Part shown: one piece after another, positions 24,482 to 32,197 of the stretch | Position numbering within the stretch: the first letter of the stretch is position 1 | Layout of the letters: every line of letters begins with the position of its first letter | Program-made: the position numbers and the translations under genes | NCBI GenBank assembly: GCA_021774075.1 | Contig: JAJFJK010000071.1 | Span: forward strand, 1 to 34,968 | Direction: 5' to 3' | From: Nitrosomonas sp. | GTDB taxonomy: Bacteria > Pseudomonadota > Gammaproteobacteria > Burkholderiales > Nitrosomonadaceae | DNA: 34,968 nucleotides | The notes under the pieces: generated by a model | Told to the model about the DNA's origin: nothing | What the model saw: only the letters and a program-made list of their open reading frames with translations | Database searches by the model: none

Positions 24482-25855
24482 ATGGACGAGAAAGTCTGGG
24501 ATCGACTACTAAGACGAATCGAAGATGGCTTGGTTGTGCCTGTTCTTGGCTCCCAGGTGCTTACTTCTGCAGATGGTGTTGATTCTCTTCAGGCGCAGAT
24601 TGCACAATATCTTTTGGAACTCTATGATATTGAACCAGGCAAATACACCTTGACGCCTTCACGTGAATTGAATGATGTCGTTATTCAGATTAAACAACAG
24701 CAGGGTGCTGATTTTCAAGATCTTTATGCTGATATTCATGACGCAATCAAGCACTTAACAACGGGAAGTAATGCGATTATTCCTGAGCCGATTCAACAAA
24801 TTGCAGCAATCTCATCTTTCAATCTATTTGTAACCCTTACGCCTGATGAACAACTTGCACGCTGCTTACAAAAGCGATGTGCGGTAAATGAAATTATCTA
24901 TTCTCCCTACCTGCCCACCAGTGAGGGCTCAGACCTACCCAAAGATTGGCAGTCACATCATGGTGAAGCGCAATTGCTCTATCTATTTGGAAAATCCAGA
25001 GCAGGGCCAATGTTCGCAATACATGATGAAGATCTTTTGGAGTATATGCACAACATTATTGCTCGTGGCAGTCATGTGCCGGTCAAGTTCCTGGATGAAT
25101 TACAACAACGTAGCCTGCTATTAATTGGATGTAATTTTCCCGAGTGGCTAAGTCGTTTCTTTTTAAGGCTGACCAAACAAGGTCGACTGTTAGATACACA
25201 AAGGAAAAAAGAGTGGTTGATTGACAATAACCCCGTTAATAAAGACTTGGTTTATTTTCTGGAAAGCTACAGCAAAGGTACCAAGGTTATTTCAGATATT
25301 TCACCTAAAACTTTTGTTTCTGAACTATATCAGCGTTGGCAAGCGCGTAATAATGAATCTGAAAAAACACCTTCGCTTAGAATTGAGCACGTACCGCATG
25401 GCACCATGTTTTTCATTAGCTATTGTCGTGGCACCGATTATGCTTGTGCTGTGAAATTGGGCGAATCACTTCAATCTCAAGGGGTGGCATCCAATGAAAT
25501 CTGGTTTGATGAACATTCAATTGCACCTGGAAACGATCTGCGTAATCATATCCTGGAAGGCAATCAAAGCTGCCGTTATTTTGTTCCAATCATTTCTAAA
25601 GCAGCGGATGCCTTGGATGAGAAATATTTCCGTCGAGAATGGCACGAAGCCATTGAAAGGGGCAAAGGAATCCAAGGACGAACATTTATTTTTCCAATTA
25701 TTGTGGATGAGGATTTTAAGCTTGAAGAATATCAATGTATTCCGCTTGAGTTTAAGCAATTACTTATCGGCCATGCACCGATAGGAGAACCAAATGAACA
25801 AACCCGTGCAGCATTAATAAATCTTGTACGTAAAGAACGTTTAAAACGCGCATAA
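24482..25855 (+). CDS. SIR2-like/TIR fusion protein, probable NADase effector
   Basis: A 457-residue soluble protein with two parts. Residues 1-285 look like a SIR2-fold domain: VVPVLGSQV (18-26), FVTLTPDEQ (116-124), LYLFG (166-170), HDEDLLEYM (181-189) and LLLIGCNFPEW (212-222) fall in the right order. However, the GAG, TxNYD and catalytic LHG motifs are degenerate. Residues 306-450 are a TIR domain: MFFISY strand, IWFDEHSIAPGNDLRNHI loop region, and FRREWHEAIERG with candidate catalytic Glu386. TIR domains cleave NAD+ in bacterial immunity. The start is the ATG with AGGAG 5 bases upstream; the frame stays open further upstream but overlaps DUF2141. The STAND-WD40 gene begins 16 bp later. 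Confidence 0.85.
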   Translation: MDEKVWDRLLRRIEDGLVVPVLGSQVLTSADGVDSLQAQIAQYLLELYDIEPGKYTLTPSRELNDVVIQIKQQQGADFQDLYADIHDAIKHLTTGSNAIIPEPIQQIAAISSFNLFVTLTPDEQLARCLQKRCAVNEIIYSPYLPTSEGSDLPKDWQSHHGEAQLLYLFGKSRAGPMFAIHDEDLLEYMHNIIARGSHVPVKFLDELQQRSLLLIGCNFPEWLSRFFLRLTKQGRLLDTQRKKEWLIDNNPVNKDLVYFLESYSKGTKVISDISPKTFVSELYQRWQARNNESEKTPSLRIEHVPHGTMFFISYCRGTDYACAVKLGESLQSQGVASNEIWFDEHSIAPGNDLRNHILEGNQSCRYFVPIISKAADALDEKYFRREWHEAIERGKGIQGRTFIFPIIVDEDFKLEEYQCIPLEFKQLLIGHAPIGEPNEQTRAALINLVRKERLKRA

Positions 25856-25871
25856 ACCAAGGTAATTGTTA

Positions 25872-28800
25872 ATGACTATCAATTCAAAAGATGATGTGAT
25901 TGATACCAGCCAACAGCATCATATTGAGTTAAATGCTCAGTATCCATGGCCTGGGCTTGCAGCCTATGACGAATCAGCAAGTGAATATTTTTTTGGGCGC
26001 ACTGAAGAAACCAAAGAATTATTACGCATGGTTCTGCTTGCGCCACTGACCGTCCTTTACGGCAAATCGGGATTAGGTAAAACGTCATTATTGCAAGCTG
26101 GGTTTTTCCCGCTTTTACGCGCTGAGCATTTTTTCCCAATTCATTTACGGCTTGATTATCGTTCCACGGCGGCGCTGCCTCCGCTAGACCAGGCTGCCAA
26201 AAAACTGCAAGCAGCACTGACAACGGCACAGGCAGATTTTACAGCGTGGAATGAAAATGAAAACCTGTGGCAGTATCTCCATCGTCGGGATCTGGAAATC
26301 TGGAGTCACGATAATTACTTGTTAACGCCAGTACTTGTTTTTGACCAATTTGAAGAAATTTTTTCTCGTGCAAATGGAATTACTGATCATATCCAATCCA
26401 ATCTCAATAGCATAGCTGATTTGATTGAAAACCGCATTCCAAGTAAATTAACTGATCATCATTCAAGTCGACACACGTTGTCACAACTTGATCTAATGTC
26501 TCAGAATTACCGGATTGTGCTGGCTTTTCGTGAAGATTTTCTTCCCGAGATAGAAGGTTGGAAAGAACAAGTGCCTTCCTTGCTGCGCAATCGTCTGCGT
26601 TTATTGCCGATGAATCGTGAGCGGGCAATTGAAGCCGTATCCAGTGCAGGTGCTGCGGTGTTGGCGCCAGGTGTGGCTGAACCATTGGTTAACTTTGTTG
26701 GAAATTTAGATTCAGTTTCATCAGAGGTTGCTTCGGTAATTGAACCGGTACTTTTGAGCTTATGTTGCTATCAACTTAATCAGTGTCGTCCACAAGATGG
26801 AAAAATAGATACTGAGCTTTTGCAACATGCCGGACAAGATATTTTACAAGATTTTTATGACGAAGCACTCAGCGATATGCCCACCCAGGTATCGCAATTT
26901 ATTGAGACATATCTCATCCAGGGTAACCAGTATCGGGGTAGCTACCCAGTCGATCAGGCGATCCAGGATGGTTTCATAACGCAACAACAACTGTCGACCC
27001 TGGCTGATAAATATCGATTATTGCGAATTGATCAACAGTTGGGCGCCAATCGAATAGAACTCATCCATGATCGTTTAGTCGGTGTTGTCAGCAAAGCGCG
27101 CGATGAACGTCTGCGACAGATCGAGAACCAGCGTCTTCAAGCTAAGGAACAAGAACACCAACGCCAATTAGCGTTTGAAAAAGCAGAGCAAGATGCCGCA
27201 AATTTACGTCGACAAGCGCGAAAACTTCATGCCGTATTATTGCTCGCAGCAATATTGGCAGGCATAGCAGGCTATGGTTGGTATACCGCTGATATTGAAA
27301 GAGAAAAAGCATTTCTGGCACAACAAGAGGTTAACAGTCTGCGCGCTGTTTCAGAGAGCCTGGATATGGCAAATGGCACCCGTTTAGGTGGTGACGAACG
27401 CGCAATCATGCAGCTGCTTGCGATCAATCAAACAGCGCCCAGTAATGTGGTTGACGAGGCGCTTTTAACCGTCGTACTAAATAAGAATGCCACTAAAAAA
27501 GTTTGGAGTACTGGTGACAAAATCGTATCAGCTACCTTTAATCATGATGGAGCACGCATCGCTTCAGTAAGTGAAGGAAATTTGCTGCAAATATGGGACG
27601 TTAATAGTGGTCAGCTTATCAACCAGAAAACAAAGGCGCATGAATGTATTGTGAATGATGAGGCGTCAAGCCACACAAAGCGCACAAACTGTGCAATATT
27701 GAGTATTTCTTTCAGCCCAGATGGCGCAACCATTGTGTCGGGCGGCCAAGATAAGGCGTTACGATTCTGGAATGCAGAAACTCTGGAACCCGTTGGTAAA
27801 TTGTTGGGGCATGGAGATGATGTCACGAGTGTCGCTTTTAATAACGATGGCACGCGCCTCGTTTCCGGCAGTCAGGATAAAAGCGTACGATTATGGAATG
27901 TGCAAGCGCTAACACCAATTGGCAGTCCGTTATTAGGACACAAAGATGGCGTAACAAGTGTTGCTTTTAGCCCTGACGGTTCACATATTGTTTCTGCCAG
28001 TCATGACAAAACCCTACACATATGGGATGCGCAGACAGTGCAGTTAATTGATTCGCTAGAGGGACATAAGGATAGTGTGACCAGTGTCGCCTATAGTTCC
28101 GATGGTTTATATATTGTTTCCGGTAGCCAGGATAGAAGCTTGCGATTATGGAATGCAAAAACCTTGAATGCTGTAGATAAGCCATTTCACGGCCATGTTG
28201 ATACGGTGTGGGATGTTGCATTTAGTCCTGATAACACCACTATTGTATCTGGTAGTCATGATAGAACTTTGCGTTTGTGGGAAACGAAAACTGGCCAGAC
28301 TATTGGGTTACCACTACAAGGTCATGAAGAATCGGTAAGGTCGGTTTCTTTTAGTCCAGATGGAAAATATATTGTTTCAGGTGGCCGAGATACAACCCTG
28401 CGACTTTGGGATGCCCTTAACAACCAACCGATTAATGCCCTGTTGAAAGGCGGGCATAAGGATTTCGTTGCAAGCGTTGCTTATAGTCTCGATGGAAAAT
28501 ATATTGTATCGGGCAGTGATGATACGACCGTGCAATTATGGGATGCCGAAAGCGGAAAACCCATTGGCAAGCCGATGCAAGGGCATACCGGCTCATTAAA
28601 CGGCGTTGCTTTCAGCCCTGACGGAAAATTTATTGTATCAGGTGCCAGTGATAAAACTTTATGCCTTTGGGATACGACAAGTCAGACACTCGTGGTTAAA
28701 ATGACCGGGCATCAAGAAGGCGTTGAGAGTGTGGCTTTTAGCCCGAATGGAAAATATATTGCGTCCGGCAGCAAAGATAATAATGTGCAGTTGTGGGATG

Positions 28801-29459
28801 GAGAAAGTGGCGAAGCGATCGGTAAGCCGATGTCAGCGCATACTGAAATGGTTAGAGGTGTTGCTTTTAATGCTGACAGCAGCCTGATCGCATCCGCGAG
28901 TTACGACGGCACCGTGCGCTTGTGGAATGTTGATACTCGCCAGTCTATCGCTGAACTGACAGGTCATGAAGCTGCGGTAACAAGCGTGGCTTTTAGTCTG
29001 GATGGAAACCATTTGGTCTCAGGAAGCAAAGACAAAACCCTGATACGCTGGGATTTAAAAAGCCACCAAGCCATTGGTGAACCAATGAGCGGGCATACGG
29101 ACCGGGTAAATAGTGTTGCCTTCAGTCCGGATGGTAAGCATATCATTTCAGGTAGCAATGACAAAACGCTGCGCTTGTGGGATCGAGAAAGCGGCCAAGC
29201 CATTGGTAAACCCATGAGCGGACATGAACAACGCATAAACAGCGTTACTTTTAATCCAGATGGTACACGTATTGTATCCGGCAGTGATGATATGACACTA
29301 CGTATTTGGCCAGCCACTAATGATTCGGTTGAGCAGCTTTGCAATAAATTGACGCGTAACATGAGTGAAGATGAATGGGCAAATTGGGTATCGTCAGACA
29401 TTAAATATAAAAAGCAATGCCAGAATTTGCCAATACCGCCATCTACAAACGCCAATTAA
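25872..29459 (+). CDS. nSTAND1 NTPase with transmembrane helix and 14 WD40 repeats
   Basis: A 1195-residue multidomain protein. It has an nSTAND1 P-loop NTPase (about 24-400): opening YPWPGLAAYDESASEYFFGR, Walker A GKSGLGKT (64-71), Walker B VLVFDQFEE (154-162) and C-terminal winged helix ending ELIHDRLV. A charged, probably coiled-coil linker (404-452) is followed by one transmembrane helix (453-472). Then come 14 WD40 repeats, enough for two seven-bladed propellers, and a conserved-looking tail (EQLCNKLTRNMSEDEW). STAND proteins oligomerise on ligand binding. Here WD40 would be the sensor side. AAGG lies 9 bases before the ATG; a TTG two codons earlier is possible. It lies between SIR2-TIR and the pyrophosphohydrolase, very likely one operon. 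Confidence 0.92.
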   Translation: MTINSKDDVIDTSQQHHIELNAQYPWPGLAAYDESASEYFFGRTEETKELLRMVLLAPLTVLYGKSGLGKTSLLQAGFFPLLRAEHFFPIHLRLDYRSTAALPPLDQAAKKLQAALTTAQADFTAWNENENLWQYLHRRDLEIWSHDNYLLTPVLVFDQFEEIFSRANGITDHIQSNLNSIADLIENRIPSKLTDHHSSRHTLSQLDLMSQNYRIVLAFREDFLPEIEGWKEQVPSLLRNRLRLLPMNRERAIEAVSSAGAAVLAPGVAEPLVNFVGNLDSVSSEVASVIEPVLLSLCCYQLNQCRPQDGKIDTELLQHAGQDILQDFYDEALSDMPTQVSQFIETYLIQGNQYRGSYPVDQAIQDGFITQQQLSTLADKYRLLRIDQQLGANRIELIHDRLVGVVSKARDERLRQIENQRLQAKEQEHQRQLAFEKAEQDAANLRRQARKLHAVLLLAAILAGIAGYGWYTADIEREKAFLAQQEVNSLRAVSESLDMANGTRLGGDERAIMQLLAINQTAPSNVVDEALLTVVLNKNATKKVWSTGDKIVSATFNHDGARIASVSEGNLLQIWDVNSGQLINQKTKAHECIVNDEASSHTKRTNCAILSISFSPDGATIVSGGQDKALRFWNAETLEPVGKLLGHGDDVTSVAFNNDGTRLVSGSQDKSVRLWNVQALTPIGSPLLGHKDGVTSVAFSPDGSHIVSASHDKTLHIWDAQTVQLIDSLEGHKDSVTSVAYSSDGLYIVSGSQDRSLRLWNAKTLNAVDKPFHGHVDTVWDVAFSPDNTTIVSGSHDRTLRLWETKTGQTIGLPLQGHEESVRSVSFSPDGKYIVSGGRDTTLRLWDALNNQPINALLKGGHKDFVASVAYSLDGKYIVSGSDDTTVQLWDAESGKPIGKPMQGHTGSLNGVAFSPDGKFIVSGASDKTLCLWDTTSQTLVVKMTGHQEGVESVAFSPNGKYIASGSKDNNVQLWDGESGEAIGKPMSAHTEMVRGVAFNADSSLIASASYDGTVRLWNVDTRQSIAELTGHEAAVTSVAFSLDGNHLVSGSKDKTLIRWDLKSHQAIGEPMSGHTDRVNSVAFSPDGKHIISGSNDKTLRLWDRESGQAIGKPMSGHEQRINSVTFNPDGTRIVSGSDDMTLRIWPATNDSVEQLCNKLTRNMSEDEWANWVSSDIKYKKQCQNLPIPPSTNAN

Positions 29460-29492
29460 TTTTTATTTTTCAACGATTGAGATGCATCCAAA

Positions 29493-29822
29493 GTGAACGA
29501 CATTAAAGAAATAACCGAGGCATTACATCAATTTCGTGATGAACGGGATTGGGCGCAATTTCATAATCCAAAAGACCTTGCGCTGGCGTTGAATATTGAA
29601 GCCAGCGAACTGCTGGAAGCTTTTCTGTGGAAATCTTCAGAACAAGCAGACACGGATAAAGTGAAAGAGGAGCTTGCGGATGTGTTTACCTTTGCTTTTC
29701 TGTTGGCTGAAAAATACGATTTTGATGTGAAGCAGATCATACTGGAAAAGATGGAGAAAAACGCTGAGAAATATCCTGTTGCAAAATCAAAAGGTGTCGC
29801 AAAAAAATACACCGAATTGTAG
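29493..29822 (+). CDS. MazG/dCTPase-like nucleotide pyrophosphohydrolase
   Basis: A 109-residue all-alpha NTP pyrophosphatase of the MazG superfamily, closest in style to the RS21-C6/dCTPase group. Metal ligands appear as E36xxE39 (IEASELLEAF) and E60xxD63 (EELADV). The ending EKNAEKYPVAKSKGVAKKYTEL is a family hallmark. It hydrolyses (d)NTPs to monophosphates; the exact substrate cannot be told from sequence. Translation begins at GTG. It follows the WD40 gene by 33 bp on the same strand. It may be a third component of the cassette, or an ordinary house-cleaning enzyme that happens to be there. Confidence 0.88.
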   Translation: MNDIKEITEALHQFRDERDWAQFHNPKDLALALNIEASELLEAFLWKSSEQADTDKVKEELADVFTFAFLLAEKYDFDVKQIILEKMEKNAEKYPVAKSKGVAKKYTEL

Positions 29823-29858
29823 TCGCTTTACGCCCTGTAGTCGCCTTATGGTATACCA

Positions 29859-31043
29859 TTACTTCGCGGCCAACCGCCACAACGATGTAAGTTCTGCTGC
29901 ACGTGCGTCGTGTAGCGGGTCATTGCTATCAGCAACACGTGGATGATGTGGCTTTACATCTGATTTACCCAGCACCTGCAAGCCTGCCGCATCAATAGCT
30001 GCGAGCAATTCATCACGCGTACGCAACCCCAAATGCTCGGCAATATCAGACAATATCAGCCAGCCCTCCCCTTCAGGCGCGAGATGTGCCGCAAGTCCAT
30101 TCAGGAACCCTTTCAGCATACGGCTATCCGGGTCATAGATAGCGTGTTCGAGAGGCGAACTTGGCCGTGCCGGAATCCACGGCGGGTTGCACACAATCAG
30201 AGCGGCCTGTTTTTCTGTTTCTGCTTTAGGAAAAAGATCCGCCTGCACCACATCAACCTGTTCGATAAAGCCCAATCGCGTCAAGTTTTCACGCGCACAA
30301 CACAATGCACGTAAATCCTGATCGGTGGCAACAATGCGTTGGACACCCCGGCTTGCCAGCACGGCGGCCAATACGCCGGTTCCCGTGCCGATATCGAATG
30401 CGACAGACTGCGTCATGGTCAGCTTAGGTAAATTGGCTTGAGCGACCAGCCCGACATATTCGCTGCGTATCGGTGCAAATACGCCATAATGCGGATAAAT
30501 ACGTGAACCCAATGCGGCAACCTCAATGCCACTTTTACGCCATTCGTATGCGCCGATGAGTCCTAGCAGTTCGCGCAATGAGGCAACGTAGGGTTCCGTG
30601 CTTGACCCGTAAACATCCAGACAAGCGTGACTAACATCAGGTGCACGGCGCAACGGGATGCTGTGATCTGCCGCAAAAGGGATCAGTAACATGCCCAAAG
30701 TGTGGGCGCGTTGCGATTGCGCCAGGCGATGTAAATGAAAGGCTTCGGCTGGCGTGGCAGCATTGCTTGCCTTGTTTGTTTTGTCGGTTTTACTTGTTCT
30801 ACGCTTGCGTGGTTTTTTATCGATGCGTCGCGCCATCGCCTGCAGCAATTGGCGTGCGTTCTGGAAATCACCGCGCCATAGCAATGCATTCCCCTCGCAA
30901 GCCAAACGGTAAGCGCTATCCGCAGTCATACGATCATCCGCAATCAGCACGCGCTTGGGTGGCGGCATGCCTTTCTCTGACTGCCAGCGAGCGGATTGCT
31001 CTTCGTCGTTTTCGATCCAGCTAATTATGGGGTGATCGTTCAT
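29859..31043 (-). CDS. Class I SAM-dependent methyltransferase (N-methylase type)
   Basis: A 394-residue protein with a C-terminal Rossmann methyltransferase domain. The SAM motif is AFDIGTGTGVLAAVLASRG, and the catalytic motif CNPPWIP belongs to the N(6)-adenine/N5-glutamine/rRNA guanine methylase class. The first 180 residues contain a basic Lys/Arg-rich linker (RRIDKKPRKRRTSKTDKTNK), perhaps for RNA contact. The substrate is unknown (rRNA or a protein such as a release factor are candidates). I use the ATG at 31043; an upstream ATG at 31106 adds 21 residues and abuts a family A repeat end, with no clear Shine-Dalgarno for either. It is convergent with the pyrophosphohydrolase gene. Confidence 0.83.
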   Translation of the reverse strand: MNDHPIISWIENDEEQSARWQSEKGMPPPKRVLIADDRMTADSAYRLACEGNALLWRGDFQNARQLLQAMARRIDKKPRKRRTSKTDKTNKASNAATPAEAFHLHRLAQSQRAHTLGMLLIPFAADHSIPLRRAPDVSHACLDVYGSSTEPYVASLRELLGLIGAYEWRKSGIEVAALGSRIYPHYGVFAPIRSEYVGLVAQANLPKLTMTQSVAFDIGTGTGVLAAVLASRGVQRIVATDQDLRALCCARENLTRLGFIEQVDVVQADLFPKAETEKQAALIVCNPPWIPARPSSPLEHAIYDPDSRMLKGFLNGLAAHLAPEGEGWLILSDIAEHLGLRTRDELLAAIDAAGLQVLGKSDVKPHHPRVADSNDPLHDARAAELTSLWRLAAK

Positions 31044-31106
31044 CGTGATAGGCGGGTTAGCCGCAGTTAGGTAGGGAATAGAGTATAAATGCATGACCGC
31101 ACCCAT

Positions 31107-31146
31107 CGGCGTTAAAATTCCACCAGTTGGTGCAATATTTAGGCTA
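31107..31146. repeat. Family A repeat, single end
   Basis: CGGCGTTAAAATTCCACCAG followed by the terminal mirror (TTGGTGCAATATTTAGGCTA), ending with TA at 31145-31146. It matches the right ends of the full copies. It forms the gap between the methyltransferase 5' end and the toxin gene. It supplies the last Ala codon and the TAA stop of the toxin. Confidence 0.8.
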
Positions 31147-31456
31147 ATTCATTCGTTCCTGATTTTTTAAAAGTGTCAGGCCATTTTCTGGATGTGTGCA
31201 TAACAGCTAATATACGGATATCTTTACCTGTGATCTGATACGGAAGAATGTACGGAAGCTCGTTTACAACAAGCTCGCGTGTGCCGGAAATACGACTTGG
31301 TCTACCGATCTCAGGATAATATGACAAACTGTCCGCAACGGTTTTTATTCTACTAAGAACCTCGTAAGCTGCTTTAGTTGTGCTGTCTTCCCTAATAAAA
31401 GCACCGATAATTTTTAAATCATCAAGCGCTTCATCAAGCCATATGACCGCACGCAT
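31139..31456 (-). CDS. ParE/RelE-superfamily toxin
   Basis: A 105-residue toxin-like protein: MRAVIWLDEALDDLKIIGAFIRED opening, a central SLSYYPEIGRPSRISGTRELVV (family hallmark YPxxGR) and a C-terminal beta strand ILAVMHTSRKWP. ParE members poison gyrase and RelE members cut mRNA on ribosomes; the RHH partner favours the ParE side. The ATG overlaps the antitoxin TAA by one base (TAATG), which is typical translational coupling. The last residue and stop come from the family A repeat, so the original C-terminus may have differed slightly. Confidence 0.88.
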   Translation of the reverse strand: MRAVIWLDEALDDLKIIGAFIREDSTTKAAYEVLSRIKTVADSLSYYPEIGRPSRISGTRELVVNELPYILPYQITGKDIRILAVMHTSRKWPDTFKKSGTNELA

Positions 31457-31701
31457 TATTTGAATTTTTCAATAATATTATCAACGTCCTGACTTGAATG
31501 AAAAATGGCATTTTCTTCTGAAGCAATATCCAGACGCTCCTGAATTTTCTTTGTTTGCCATTCGTAAAGATCCAGATACTGATCAATAGCCTGATTGACC
31601 AGCCAGTTTCTGGATCGGTCTAGGTTTTGTGCGATAAGATCCAGTTTCTCTTGTTTATCTGCTGTAACTGAAACACTCATACGTCCTGTTTCACTAGCCA
31701 T
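31456..31701 (-). CDS. Ribbon-helix-helix (CopG-type) antitoxin
   Basis: An 81-residue antitoxin. The N-terminal RHH DNA-binding motif is MSVSVTADKQEKLDLIAQNLDRSRNWLVNQAIDQYL (about 8-43). A charged C-terminal tail probably wraps the toxin (SSQDVDNIIEKFK). A GGGGGA Shine-Dalgarno sits just before the ATG at 31701; an internal ATG at M8 has less support. It is the first gene of the pair. TAATCA half-sites upstream suggest autorepression. Confidence 0.88.
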   Translation of the reverse strand: MASETGRMSVSVTADKQEKLDLIAQNLDRSRNWLVNQAIDQYLDLYEWQTKKIQERLDIASEENAIFHSSQDVDNIIEKFK

Positions 31702-31708
31702 TCTTCCC

Positions 31709-31737
31709 CCTTAATCAAAGGTAATCATGATTAATCA
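31709..31737. promoter_or_regulatory. Probable toxin-antitoxin operator
   Basis: The perfect 12-bp palindrome TAATCATGATTA (31722-31733) lies 21 bases upstream of the antitoxin ATG. Extra TTAATCA half-sites occur at 31711 and 31731. Evenly spaced short half-sites are typical of RHH antitoxin operators. Binding by the adjacent antitoxin is inferred. Confidence 0.55.
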
Positions 31738-31969
31738 TCATAGCATATAATGTGTTTGCAAGTTGCAGGTGTGATGCGTATTGGGGTGCAGTAGAGAAGG
31801 ATTGCACAGAATTACAGCCGAAATGGGTACGCAACTGGTATTTTTCTTATTGTGCACTTTTTGATACATTCTGTATTAATTTCTTTGATGCCGCATTATA
31901 AGTACGCGATCATAAATTTTTTAACAAAACTCGCTGATTATTACAGGGCTGTGCCATTGGAAATATTAA

Positions 31970-32085
31970 TAACTTTTGGACGACTATGTGCTACATAAGC
32001 AACTCAATTCGTCATTCCCGCCAGAAGCACGCGGGAATGACGAAACTTGTTACATTAAGAGTGTTAAGTAACTTCTGAACGACTA
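31970..32085. repeat. Pair of 17-bp direct repeats flanking a hairpin
   Basis: TAACTTTTGGACGACTA (31970-31986) and TAACTTCTGAACGACTA (32069-32085) differ at two positions. They bracket the REP-like hairpin at 32008-32044. The whole lies in the 706-bp gene-free stretch 31702-32407. It may be a small insertion that duplicated its target, or two binding sites. Confidence 0.5.
32008..32044. repeat. REP-like palindrome
   Basis: Perfect 14-base arms TTCGTCATTCCCGC (32008-32021) and GCGGGAATGACGAA (32031-32044) around a 9-base loop. GTCATTCCCGC/GCGGGAATGAC palindromes are a common dispersed repeat type in proteobacterial genomes. There is no T run on either side, so it is not a standard terminator. 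Confidence 0.75.
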
Positions 32086-32162
32086 CTTAGTTGCGTAAAA
32101 ATTTTATTTTTCCGTGCTTTAAACACTTTCACAGCGAAACTCTTTAAACGATCTTTATCAGA

Positions 32163-32197
32163 ATTGGAAATACTATATAGTATAAATTAATTCCAAT
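32163..32197. promoter_or_regulatory. Nested inverted repeat upstream of the secreted-protein gene
   Basis: An inner perfect palindrome ATACTATATAGTAT (32170-32183) is enclosed by arms ATTGGAA (32163-32169) and TTCCAAT (32191-32197). It lies about 210 bp before the ATG at 32408, in AT-rich DNA. It could be an operator or overlap a promoter. I see nothing else with function in the rest of the gene-free stretch 31738-32407. Confidence 0.4.

Noticed and set aside
27700-29320. Tandem DNA repeats that might suggest a CRISPR or satellite array
   Set aside because: The periodicity of about 125-130 bases encodes WD40 blades in one frame; there are no identical short repeats with unique spacers.
28964-29455. 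163-codon minus-strand ORF opposite the WD40 array
   Set aside because: Its own repetitive sequence is just the reverse complement of the WD40 repeats.
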